Shown piece after piece: positions 33,582-43,695 of a stretch of 64,000 nucleotides of DNA; within the stretch, counting starts at the first letter, position 1; every line of letters begins with the position of its first letter. The notes under the pieces are model-generated. The model searched no databases, was not told the DNA's origin, and saw only the letters and a list, made by a program, of their open reading frames with translations. The translations under genes and the position numbers were made by a program. The DNA is from Taxawa tesnikishii (nom. ined.) (lineage: Eukaryota; Ascomycota; Dothideomycetes; Dothideales), in the NCBI GenBank assembly GCA_030247885.1, contig JAPDRO010000024.1:434001-498000 (forward strand). Direction: 5' to 3'.

Positions 33582-34313
33582 TTAGATACCCAGCCCGTGA
33601 TGCGAACGTTGTGTCTTAACCTGCTGTCCCACGATCGGTCCTTGTGGTTCACTGCACCCTTGTCTTGTTCTGTCCACTGTCACATAGTCCCTTCCGATAT
33701 ACTGTCTCGGCGTCGGCGTTTCGGACATGGCCCCAGGTACGTATGGCATCCTCGATGACTCTGCTCTGCCGTATTGAGGTCTCGTGTGCGAGGATGGTGG
33801 CCGTGTCCTTTCGACTGATACAGAAGTGTCCCGGGACGTCGGTGCTTTGCTCGGAAGGGGGCCGTTCCGAAGCTGGCTCTCTGCTCCCGCACCGGCTTGC
33901 TGGTAGACGTCTCGTGGAGATTGGTCAGAGGAGGCGTCGCTGAGGGGTTTGCGGTGCATGTTGTGGTTGTTGGAGGGATCCGAGGTTCGAGCAACGCGTG
34001 CCAGACGCTCTTCAGTCTCGCGCAGACGCGCCTCTAACGCTGCGAGCTCTTCGTTTTGGGAGGAGACATTGCGCTGCCTGGAGGCTGATGAGCCATTGAC
34101 GGATCCAGTGTTAAGGGGAGGACACGCACTTCTCCTCCACCGCTTCAGAGAGTCCATCCAGTCCACCAACCAACCCGAAGAGGGAGTCCAGGTCTGCGGA
34201 GAAGTTACGAGCTAGGGTGCTGGAGAGGGTACATGTAAGTGCCAATACGTCAGAGTCGGAGGGAAGGCGTACGACTCTGGCCGGACAGTGACGCTCCTTC
34301 CGGCTTCGGCCAT
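33582..34313 (-). CDS. Hypothetical coiled-coil protein
   Basis: I do not recognise a family. Start MAEAGRSVTVRPESYAFP at 34313. A one-base change at plus-strand GGG 34261-34263 (CCC on the coding strand) leads into SDSDVLALTCTLSSTLARN and FSADLDSLFGLVGGLDGL, which look structured. An intron at 34078-34129 (GTGCGT...CCAG, branch-like CTTAAC) joins EAVEEK to QRNVSSQNEELAALEARL. That begins a heptad-like coiled coil (about residues 75-100) and is followed by a Ser/Pro/Arg-rich disordered tail. With one base restored the spliced length is 681 nt (226 residues). If literal, a stop would follow after about 35 codons. Gene existence is supported by the consistent splice and frame solution, function not at all. 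Confidence 0.55.
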
Positions 34314-35090
34314 TGTTTGTCTCAGGACTTGGTGAGACTGGTATTGGAAGGATCGAGGGTGGCTGCTGTGTAGAGTTGTGGTGATGGCTGTATAGCGGAA
34401 GACTTATTCTCGATACAAGTTACAGGTGGCCACGAACACGATGCAAGCTGCAGGTGGTCAAGAATATAGAGGTGCGTGAGCGGAAGACACATGCTACGAG
34501 TTATCTACAGTCGGGGAAAAGGGGATGGGTTCGAACAAAGGAGGATGATCAGCGGCCGTGGCTTGTCACGGACGAGCCAGGTGAAGCAAGGACGCATGCC
34601 TCAGGCGGGAAGCCACTTCGCTGCCACTAATAGTACGTGCGTGGTTGAGTTGAGCGTAGACGGACAGTCAGACGGCAAATGTGCTCGTTGGTCAAGGTCG
34701 ACGTTTGCGAGGAAGAGGGGGACGAGGTGGTGGTGGTGGTGGTGGTTGGGTGAATTGAGTGATTGATGGTTCGAACGCCTGCATGACTTCGCCAACTGCT
34801 AGCAATGTCTAGGGGTTTGACCTGATCTGACCGTCAAAAAGTCTTCTTGGCGTCGTCGTCGGGCTTGCCGTGTCGCGAAAACCATTGCTGTGTGCGCACG
34901 TGTTACAAACAGCGAGCGAGCGAGCGACAAGTCAACACCACAAAACAATCATCCAATGCATCGCAACAGCATGCACTGCGCATAAACACACCCTCTCGCC
35001 TGGCTTGCCGTGTAACATGATTTTGGGCGGTCGCGCTGGCTCCATCCGAACCCCGTCGTCTGCTCACCACGTCGACCTACGCCCACCCAC
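34314..35090. other. Divergent promoter region, orphan / BRD8-like
   Basis: 777 bp between divergent starts. A (GGT)n repeat lies at about 34727-34748. GGTTCGAA occurs at about 34527 and 34768, but no tRNA cloverleaf can be built around either. No gene seen. Confidence 0.55.
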
Positions 35091-37829
35091 ATGTCAAGCT
35101 TGTCCGCATACACACCACTCGAGTCGCTACTGCTCTTCCAGGCACTCCATGCTGACGGCGTCGCATCCCTCTCCTTCAACGCCATCTCCGATCAGCTCAG
35201 AAGCATTCCTCTAATCCGCAACGATGCCACGTACGACACCGCTCGACTGAGCCCCGGCGCCCTCAAGAATTTCTATCTGGGCCTACTCAAGGACGAAGCA
35301 AAGCGCGATCTTGAGAACGAGAGAGGAGACAAGGAAGACGCGCACAATGGACATCTTTCGCCCGGCTCAAGAAAGCGAAAGGCCCCCAGTCCCAGTCTGC
35401 CGACGCTGGTCGAAGCAGCCCGGCAGTCACACCTCATACCGCGACTAGTCCAACGGCTATATGCTGGGTACAGGGAAAAGGTAGCGGCCGAGATCGAGGA
35501 AGACGAGGCAAGATACGACGCGTTGAGTCGGGAGATACAGGACATCGAGCGAGGAGAGTGGGATGAGAGACTACGCTCACAGCATGGAGCGGATGGTTAC
35601 CGTCCAGGAGCAAATGTGCAAGACGACAAAGGAAGGGCTGCCGCAAACGGGGATCTGCCTCTACCACCGCCTCGTTCTGCTGAAGCGAGTCCAAGAATTG
35701 GCCAAACAGCTCGTGGGACACCAAGCGCACGCGCACACCAAGCGACGATTGATGCAGTCATCAACCATGGGCCGGATACAGTGGCCGGTGGTGGCTCGCC
35801 GCATCAACGCAATTCCATCACGGCACTTCCGCCCTTGTCCGAAATGGCACCAGAGTCTCCAAGGCCGTTCAGCAGACCGCCGTCTCAGCACGCCCATTCG
35901 CCCCAGCTGCCTCAGTCTTTACCACCCGGAGCCGGATACCGCCATTCGCCACCAGTGTCTCACCAACCACCCTATGCGCCACCTTATCCACGACCTGCGG
36001 TGGCTCAAGGCCCATCGCCAAGTCCCAAACTGCAGAACGCGCTCAACGGACTGTCGCCGTCTTCTCCTCGTCCCATGCTTCCGCTTCCTGCGGGTATGAA
36101 GTTTGCCCCCATCGCCGGTGCTGCACAATGGCATGCCGACCCATAGACCTCAGCAACCGATGCCGCCACACCAACCGCCTCAGTATCCATCTCCAAACCA
36201 GAGAATGGCGCCTGTGCCGTTACCCCCGGCAGACCGCCGACCCTCGAGAGGCCTGCCGCCGCCGCCACCTCCGCCGCCTCACCTGCCCACACCTTCAAAT
36301 TACCACCAGCAATATCCACCACCACATCCACCATATCCAGGCCATCAACCTCAATATCCCGCTCAGCAACAAGTACTGCCGCCGGCTGCGTATCCTGCAC
36401 GACCCCCACACCAGGGTGGCATTCAGCTACCTCCGTTCCAGGTCTCTGCGCAGGAACCAAACAAAGCACATCAGCAACAACTGGCGCAGCAGGCTGCAGC
36501 ACAACACTCCAGATCGCCGCTTCCCGCACAGCCGACCAGACCACTTCCCCTGGTTACCCTCCATATCCACCATACCAGCAGTCGAACGCGCAGCCGCTAC
36601 CACCGCCACCCCCATCCAGGCCTGACCCCCGTCTCGTAAGGGGCATACTCACGGGGCTGAACAGGAGACCACGACCGACGTGGAAGTCGACCAGGTCGAG
36701 GCCTCCCGTGCCGCCGAGGTCACCGTCACCACCTGCATTCGAGCCAATGAGTCCTGTGAGGAAGCAGGAAGCGAATCATCTGCAGGCGTCCAACCACGCT
36801 CCTGCAGAGGCTGCAGCTTCAGACAATACGCCAGGGGCTGAAGACGCACATGCACAGACAGAGGAACCGGCTTCAGCACCGCCTTCTAACAAGTCCGCGC
36901 GACGGAACCGCAAGAACAGCACCGCATCATCCGCCATTGCTAATTCTATGCGTGGGCGGACGAGAAGCCAGTCCGTCGCAACCGTCACCGGCGAGCAGAT
37001 CAGTCAACAAGAGAGACCAACCAGCACTCGGAAAGTTAAGAAAGAGCCGACCACCCCCGCTAGTGAATTAGGCGAGGTAGCAATGTCAGTCGATCAGACT
37101 CCCATGCCAGCAAAGGTCGCCAGACAACGGCGTGGCACTCTGCAATCACAGATCCAGTCCACAGGAAAACGCAAGCGACATTCGCCGTCTCCTCCAGTAG
37201 AGGAGCATGCGTCAGAACCCTCACCCCAACAAGCCGATGCCGATGAATCCGAGCCGACCTACGTCCCAGCCCCCGGCAACACGATAATAGCGTCAAGGAA
37301 CTTTCCGCGCATGTCGACGGTCATACTGGATGAGATACGCGCGCACAAGTACGCCAATTACTTCCAGCAGCCTGTGCGCGAAAAGGACGCCGAAGGCTAC
37401 CGCGACATCATCCAGCGGCCACAGGATCTGAAATCCATCAAGGCGGCCATCGCCGCGGGCTCCAAAGCCATCTCCGCCGCCACCGTGTCCTCGACCGTCG
37501 ACTCGCCCTCCGGAGGCGGCACGCCCCTCAGCTCCAGCAGGGACGGCGGCAGCGTGACGCTGGAAAAGAGCGCGGATCTGATGCCCCCGCGCGCCATTGT
37601 GAACTCGAGCCAGTTGGAGAAGGAGGTGCTGAGGATGCTGGCGAACGCGGTCATGTTCAATCCTGGCGACGAGGGCATCGTCAGGGATACGAGGGAGATG
37701 GCCGAGGAGATTGAGGCCAAGGTTAGGGATTGGAGGGGCGCGGAACGGGTCGAGGGGACTGCGGGCGCGAGCGTCAGAGGTGAGGATGGTGGGGAGGAGG
37801 TCGGGAAAGGGAAGCGGAGGAAATTTTGA
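35091..37829 (+). CDS. BRD8-like bromodomain protein (NuA4 complex subunit candidate)
   Basis: About 913 residues. The N terminus YTPLESLLLFQALHADGV ... RLSPGALKNFYLGLL resembles the conserved head of BRD8, a subunit of the NuA4/TIP60 histone acetyltransferase. A coiled coil follows (VAAEIEEDEARYDALSREIQ), then a very long Pro/Gln-rich disordered middle with poly-Pro, basic KR-rich patches, and a C-terminal bromodomain (about 37300-37730: VILDEIRAHKYANYFQQPV, GYRDIIQRPQDLKSIKAAI, LRMLANAVMFNPGD). The bromodomain carries a Ser/Gly-rich insertion of about 50 residues before its last helices. Frame changes: C5 at 36106-36110 (two bases short) and C4 at 36547-36550 (one short). No introns. The role is inferred from the two conserved ends. 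Confidence 0.78.
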
Positions 37830-38350
37830 CGCTCTGAGGTGGGTTTGGCGGTTGGTCGCTGGTTGGAGATGATGGGTTACGTTGGAAGTACAGAATACTA
37901 AATTCGATCATGTTCTTCCGCACTAGGGGGTTCTTGTGGTTCGTTGCGTACGTGTATCCACTGCCGCGCTACTGAAGGAAGCAATGTCTTTTCGAGGACC
38001 AGCGTATAGCTGATCTACCAATCAATTGGGGGCATTGGGTGAGCGTATCGGATGCGGACGAGCATGCACGTTGGCGCTCTCGAGAGGCTTTGATGCAGGT
38101 GGTCAAAGAGAAGTGATTGCAGTGATTAAGGGCAGGAAAGCAACCAAACGCATTTATCCCTTTCATGTCTACGCTAGCAAAAGCGGTGAGCGACAGCATG
38201 ACGAGAAATTCCCGTTATGATTATAGCTACACCGATCGAAACCGACGAACGTGAAGGACTGCCACGGACAGTGAAGGGGAGCATTGCGTGTGAGATGACC
38301 GCTCAATTTCTACGCTCATAGAGCGCAGGAAATGGGCACCTGATACCGCT
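37830..38350. other. Convergent 3' region, BRD8-like / flavoenzyme
   Basis: 521 bp, nothing supported beyond expected 3' UTRs. Confidence 0.5.
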
Positions 38351-39802
38351 TCATAGTTTCCACTGCCTCTTCCCAGCCAGTACTTGCTTGTCCAGAGTCC
38401 GCCATCCCGTCGGTCCTTCTTCTATTCCGTTGGCCTTGCCCTGGGGCACGCTCCTCCAAGCAAACATCCTCGTATACTCGGTGTCTTTTCCTTCAACAAC
38501 ATCGACCACGTGCTCCCCGAGGACAGGCAGGAACTTGAAGCCGTGTCCACTGCCTCCGCTCGCAACAACCAGTCCGCGTACTCCAGGCACGCGATCGATC
38601 AAAAACGAATTATCCACGCTATCGGTATACCAGCACAGTCGCCCGCGCGCCAGGTCCAGCTCGAGCAAATCCGGCATGTTTTCCCTGCAGAAGGCGCGTA
38701 CGGCATCCAGCGCCTTCTCCGGCACTTCTTCCACATCCGTCTTGGGATACGAGATTTTGCGCCCCGCTTCGGTGGTCTGGAACGCATAGTTGGTCCACTT
38801 CGCGCCCCGGAAGCCGAATTTGATCAACCCGTCTTTGGTGCGCGGCATGCCGTATAGCCCACCGGTGCTCGTGTCGGGCTTGTACGCGGCCATCTTCCAG
38901 CTCCAGACTGGGAAGTTGGCGGGCGAGTACCTGTCCCATAAGTCTTGTCTTTCGCGCGGGATCTGGATCGTCACGATACTGCCCGCTGTAGCTTCTAGCA
39001 AGCGGTCGGCTTCGGGTAAAAGGCTCGGCGTCCACCCACCGGCGGCGACGAGGACCAGAGCAGCGGAATGCGAGACCCCGTCCGCGGTTCGGATGCCGGT
39101 GACTCTGCTGCCGTTCTTGATGTAGGACTGGAAGTGCCCCTGAGATGGGCCAAGATGTAGGTTGACGCCGGCTTTGTGGCAGAGGTAAAGCGCGAACGCG
39201 CATGCCTTGCTCGCGAGTACAAACCCGGCGGTCATGTCGAGCATGCCGTCGGTTCTCAGGCCACGAACCTGTCTGTCGAACGGATCCAATTTGGAGGTGG
39301 GGATGCCGGCTTCGCGAGCATCGCTAACCCGCTGGCGATCTGTTATCCGGTACTGAGTGTACTTGATATCTGAAGGAAAGTTGTCCTGTGTTTCGACTTC
39401 GTGCTCGTCCAGTCCCGTGTCGCTGAGCCGTAAGAAGCCGCAATTCTCCCATAATCGATCACTGTTGGAGAGTGTAGATGGCAGATCCTTGGCCTGGCCG
39501 ATCTGATCGTTCCAGGCCTCCCAGTGCTGCATGGCACTGAAGGCTAGATCCTGGTACAGCTTCTGTCCACCGTAAGAGGCTCGCAAGATTTTGTTCTCGT
39601 CCGCTGATGCGGCGTCGCAGCCTGAGAGCGTGGCGTAGCCATTGACATCGTATTGTCGCTTGTCGAATACGTGTATGTTTTGATAGCCTCGTTTTGCTAG
39701 ATGCAACGCAGTCGTGAGTCCGAACACGCCGGCACCAACGATGATGATGCTGTCGGTCTTCAGCGGCGCTTCCACTGATGAGTTTCTCGGAGACGGTTGC
39801 AT
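38351..39802 (-). CDS. FAD-dependent oxidoreductase (L-saccharopine/fructosyl amino acid oxidase-like)
   Basis: Flavoenzyme of the DAO/sarcosine-oxidase-like family that oxidises secondary amines such as saccharopine, pipecolate or fructosyl amino acids; which one cannot be told from sequence. Single exon of 483 residues, frame intact. Dinucleotide motif SIIIVGAGVFGLTTALHLA at about residues 18-36, then VFDKRQYD with the acidic ribose-binding residue, RASYGG (typical flavin-attachment loop region), TDGMLDMTAGFV, LVLVAAGGWTPSL and the C-terminal FAD contact VASGGSGHGFKFLPVLGE. The C terminus QWKL is not a canonical peroxisomal PTS1, although several relatives are peroxisomal. Divergent from the gamma-tubulin complex gene with 433 bp between. 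Confidence 0.88.
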   Translation of the reverse strand: MQPSPRNSSVEAPLKTDSIIIVGAGVFGLTTALHLAKRGYQNIHVFDKRQYDVNGYATLSGCDAASADENKILRASYGGQKLYQDLAFSAMQHWEAWNDQIGQAKDLPSTLSNSDRLWENCGFLRLSDTGLDEHEVETQDNFPSDIKYTQYRITDRQRVSDAREAGIPTSKLDPFDRQVRGLRTDGMLDMTAGFVLASKACAFALYLCHKAGVNLHLGPSQGHFQSYIKNGSRVTGIRTADGVSHSAALVLVAAGGWTPSLLPEADRLLEATAGSIVTIQIPRERQDLWDRYSPANFPVWSWKMAAYKPDTSTGGLYGMPRTKDGLIKFGFRGAKWTNYAFQTTEAGRKISYPKTDVEEVPEKALDAVRAFCRENMPDLLELDLARGRLCWYTDSVDNSFLIDRVPGVRGLVVASGGSGHGFKFLPVLGEHVVDVVEGKDTEYTRMFAWRSVPQGKANGIEEGPTGWRTLDKQVLAGKRQWKL

Positions 39803-40235
39803 GACCGCAGGCTACTTCTCAACGAATCAAGACACACGATATGGGCAATGGAATGGAAGGAAACCCGGAGGAAGTTATGATGAAGAAGAGAAGCATGGAT
39901 GGAGAGATGGCGCGAACATGTCTGATAGCCGCCGATCATGCATGTTGCCCGAATGCGGCGGGCAAGAGATAGATAGCTTCAGACGTCGCGTCTCTGCATA
40001 CCTACCTGACATATTTGACACAGAAGAGGTCTAAGCAGGGCAGAAGCACTCACGTATAGCAAATCGCAAAGGATGTTGTTGATGGCGCAGAAGGAAAAGG
40101 AAGTAAAAGTGATGGACACTCATCAAAGTCGAGATGCCAACGCGCCAAGAAACCAGAACGACGCGTCCTCGCGACAGATCAATGGAGATGACTACGTCTC
40201 AATGTTGATCGCGGCCATGGCCGCATGCCGCGACC
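39803..40235. other. Divergent promoter region, flavoenzyme / GCP
   Basis: 433 bp shared upstream region; no repeat or RNA gene. A TATA-like element is not evident. Confidence 0.5.
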
Positions 40236-43062
40236 ATGAACTTCACTGAGAGCGACGAACCCCCTTCGTTATAGGCGACCTATGGCGCAAATCCGTCTTT
40301 ACGCTGGATGACGCTCCCAAGCAGAACCTCTTCTCCGACTTGAGCCTTGACCTGAACCTGCTAAGCGACAACCCCTACAGCGAACCCACACCCGAGCTTC
40401 GTTTGCCTGATCTGGATGCCTTCCAATTCGCTCCTCTCGAAAACGTCACCCTTCCGGAGTCGAAGCGCGAAAAGACGGGCAGCGAACGGGGAATACGTAC
40501 GCAAGATACCGAAGAAGACGTTTGGGCCCTTGATTTGAGCAAAGATATTGGGGACGCGCCTAGACTACGGACGTGGGAAGCCTTCCTTGACGAGAAGCAT
40601 GATGAGCCACAGTCTGCCTATCTCTCGGAAACTGGACCCAGAGCCTTTGACGCGGCACTGCATGCAGAAAGCACACCCAGTGGCAGCGGAAAGGTCCTGC
40701 AGCCAGCCTTTGTTCTCAAGGCTTTACTCGCAATGGCACAAGGGCGAGGTTCTACGCTTTTCCAGTGGGATGACCGGAAGCACACCTTTGCCCCGACACT
40801 TGCGGATGTACGTGTCTCCGGATGCAGCCTGTCAAGCACCCAGAGCTTGGTGAAATATGTGATCGAGGCTGGCAACAGTACTATGCAGCTCGAGAGGTTT
40901 GTGACCAAGACCTACTCCGCCCGGACGCCCCTTCCTGCTCGAGTGGCTTTGGCGGGTTGTGTAGAGACCGTGCTTCGTGCTGTTGAGTGCTACTGGAGTA
41001 CGAACCTTCGGACCATCCACAGTTTTATTTGCCTTCAGACCGGGATACGTCTGCCAACCCAATTGTTGCAGATGATGAGGGGTCTTGTAGACGGCACTGC
41101 GTCCGCACGATCAAATTATGAGCTTGCAACGGAGGTCAACCGTCTGGTTCGGAGCTCAGCCGGGACAATATTCCGGGACATTCATTATTCTATATTAACT
41201 AGAGTCAGCCAACCTCTGCTCCAAAGCGTGCGACGTGCGACCGGTCTATCGCAAGGAACAGCTGATGATCTTAGTGGAGATGATGCGCTCGAAGGACTCT
41301 TGTCCAAATTTCAGCCTTCAGCTTCACTGGATGAATCTGCTGCCGCCACGCGATTCGTGCTTGCAGCTTCTTCGGATCTGCTGCGTGCTGAAGATGCACT
41401 ACTGATCACCGATGTACGGACAGCTCTCCAGATACTCCGGCAACGCGCTCCAAGTCATCCAATTCTGAACCCACTGTCCTGGAGCATCGGACCTACCGAG
41501 CCCCAATTGTCCATGTCTTCTCTGGACTTGGAACGCATCCTTGGCAATGCACAACGCTATGAAGCGGAGCTGATCACTGCGCTGCAACAGTACCGCAACG
41601 GGCAAAGTGGGAAAGTGTTAGATTATGGTCGAAAGGAAGACGCCGCAAACACGACGACTCAAGAGATACATGCGTGGGAAGACGATGCAAGACAGCAACA
41701 ATACTTCGCCGATGTAGGTGCCCGGTTCTCCGAGTTCCCGGAAACGGCGCAGGGAACCTTGCCAGACGAGCTCCAAGAACTGGTTGGTTCGGCACTCTCG
41801 GGCGCTTCTTCTGATCTATCCACGCCCAATGATCTCGACATCGCCCCGGCTTCAAGTCCGGTTCAGTTGTTGCGGCCATACCTCAACGTACAATCGCGCG
41901 TTGTCAACGCAAGCATCTTGCGACTGCTTTTCCGAGAATGTAATCTCCGGCAACATCTGGATCTACAGCATTCCTTCCATTTGTTCAGCAATGCTTATTT
42001 CCTCGACAAGCTCACTTCGGCCCTATTTAGCGCAGACTTGGAGAGCGCAGAACGACAGCCGGGCCGTGTACACACCAGCAGCGTGATGGGCTTGCGACTG
42101 GATGCGCGGGACGGACAACGCTGGCCGCCTGCCAGCTCGGAATTGAGGTTGTCGCTGATGGGTATACTATGGGACAGCTACGACGGCAAGCAGTCTGGCT
42201 CCGACCAGCTGCCCGGTGATCTCAGCTTCTCGATACGGGAGTTGTCAGAGGCGGAGATTGAGAGAGTGATCGACCCTCTATCCATATACGCTCTAGATTT
42301 CCTTCGCCTACAGTACAGTGCACCGGCCCCCTCCATAGCATTATTACGCAAGCTTCTCTGCAGAAGTACGACGACATATTCCGCTCCCTCCTGCGATTGC
42401 TGCGGTTGATGCATCTTATCACACTCAACAAAGCGAACCTTTCCACACGCGGTCGCACCGACGGCTCTGACGGTCTCCAAGCAGCACGAGCTTTTGCAAC
42501 AGAAGCACATCACGTACTGTCCACACTCGCATCGCATGTTTTCTCCATCGGCATCAGTACGCCCTGGGCGACCTTCACCGCGCAGCTGGATGCAATCGAA
42601 GCCGACATGGCCACAGAAGACAAGGACGGAGTTTTCGGCACGAGAGCCCGCATTGGAGTGCAAGGCTTGTGCGAATTGCACAACCAGGCTCTGGACTCAA
42701 TCCGTACGCGCATGTTCGTACGCAGAAAGCAGGAGAAGTTGCAGGTCTCGATGAACCGCATATTCACGATCATCCTACAGGCTTCTCAATCCATGCGACG
42801 TTCCGACACAGGCGGTGAGGCGGAGCAACTGAGAAAGATGCATGGGGATTTCAGGGCCGAGGTCAAGAGGTTTTTGGGTTTGTTGGAAGATGCGAGCGGC
42901 AGGGCCATCAGAAGGAAGGGGAGAGTGGCTGGGGTTGGCAGCGCAGAACGTGAGGATATGGAAAGTCTTGGACTGCTGAGGTCAAGGCTGGATATGAGTG
43001 GGTTCTACGCAGCGAAGGAGGAAACACGAGGATATGAGTGGGATGAAACTTTCGTACATTGA
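40236..43062 (+). CDS. Gamma-tubulin complex component (Spc97/Spc98 family, GCP5/6-like)
   Basis: Subunit of the gamma-tubulin ring complex that nucleates microtubules at spindle pole bodies. Start MNFTESDEPP at 40236 requires one base in C5 40260-40264 to enter the main frame (FVIGDLWRKSVFTLDDAPK). A second change at C5 42327-42331 restores APLHSIITQASLQKYDDIFR, the start of the conserved gamma-tubulin-binding domain. With both, 943 codons. GRIP1-like features: LQLTGIRLPTQ-type helix near SFICLQTGIRLPTQLLQMM, ILRLLFRECNLRQHLDLQHSFHLFSNAYFLDKL and the C-terminal SMNRIFTIILQASQSM. The length and lack of a long insert favour GCP5/GCP6 (Alp16-like) over Spc97/Spc98, but this is tentative. Confidence 0.8.
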
Positions 43063-43170
43063 TATGACACTCCAGAAATGATGTACTTTCGCGTGAATCA
43101 CAGCGTCCTGCGTGTTTACAAGTGTTCCGTGGCGCACAGCTCCTCTATCTGCCACGCCATCGAGCACTGC

Positions 43171-43695
43171 TCAAGGACACCAACGCTCGCGATGCTCCTC
43201 CCAATTCTCGATGGGATGACCATTCCTCAGATCCTCAAACCTCACTTCAACCGTGAAGTTCAGCTCGCTTCCACTCCCGTCCCCATCCACTTGCATGGCA
43301 TCCTCTCCATCCACTTCCATAGCACCCTCTCCATCCTGGTCCATAGATGCACTGAACTTCCTCATGACACTCAGAAAGTTCGCCGTGGTCCAAAAGTCCG
43401 AAAAACTAAAGCCCTCCTCCTCCACCGTCGCGGGTAGTTCAAAGGTCAACTCCAGCCGCTCGAATTCAAAAAGCTCCAGCCCGGCCTGCTCTATCTGGCT
43501 GCGGATCTCGGTCTCCGCGGCCGCACGGATTCGAGAGAACGGCGTGTTGATGAAGAAATCGAGAGTGAAGCGCGACCAGATGACGGGGAGTTTCTTTATC
43601 AGCGATGTCGGGGTGAAGGCCACTGGGACCCGTTGTCGGAGATCCAGCCCTGTTTGTGTTGATGGTGTGGTTTCCTGGTTCCGATTGGATGCCAT
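43171..43695 (-). CDS. Small conserved-looking hypothetical protein
   Basis: 174 residues, one exon, intact frame, ATG at 43695. After a polar head it reads VPVAFTPTSLIKKLPVIWSR and FTLDFFINTPFSRIRAAAE, then amphipathic segments (LFEFERLELTFELPATVEEE; FWTTANFLSVMRKF), a short acidic Met-Glu-Val-Asp-Gly repeat (MEVDGEDAMQVDGDG) and a beta-like end (LNFTVEVRFEDLRNG). No family recognised. Hydrophobic patterning and clean coding structure argue it is real. It converges on the GCP gene with only 108 bp between stops. Confidence 0.6.
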   Translation of the reverse strand: MASNRNQETTPSTQTGLDLRQRVPVAFTPTSLIKKLPVIWSRFTLDFFINTPFSRIRAAAETEIRSQIEQAGLELFEFERLELTFELPATVEEEGFSFSDFWTTANFLSVMRKFSASMDQDGEGAMEVDGEDAMQVDGDGSGSELNFTVEVRFEDLRNGHPIENWEEHRERWCP

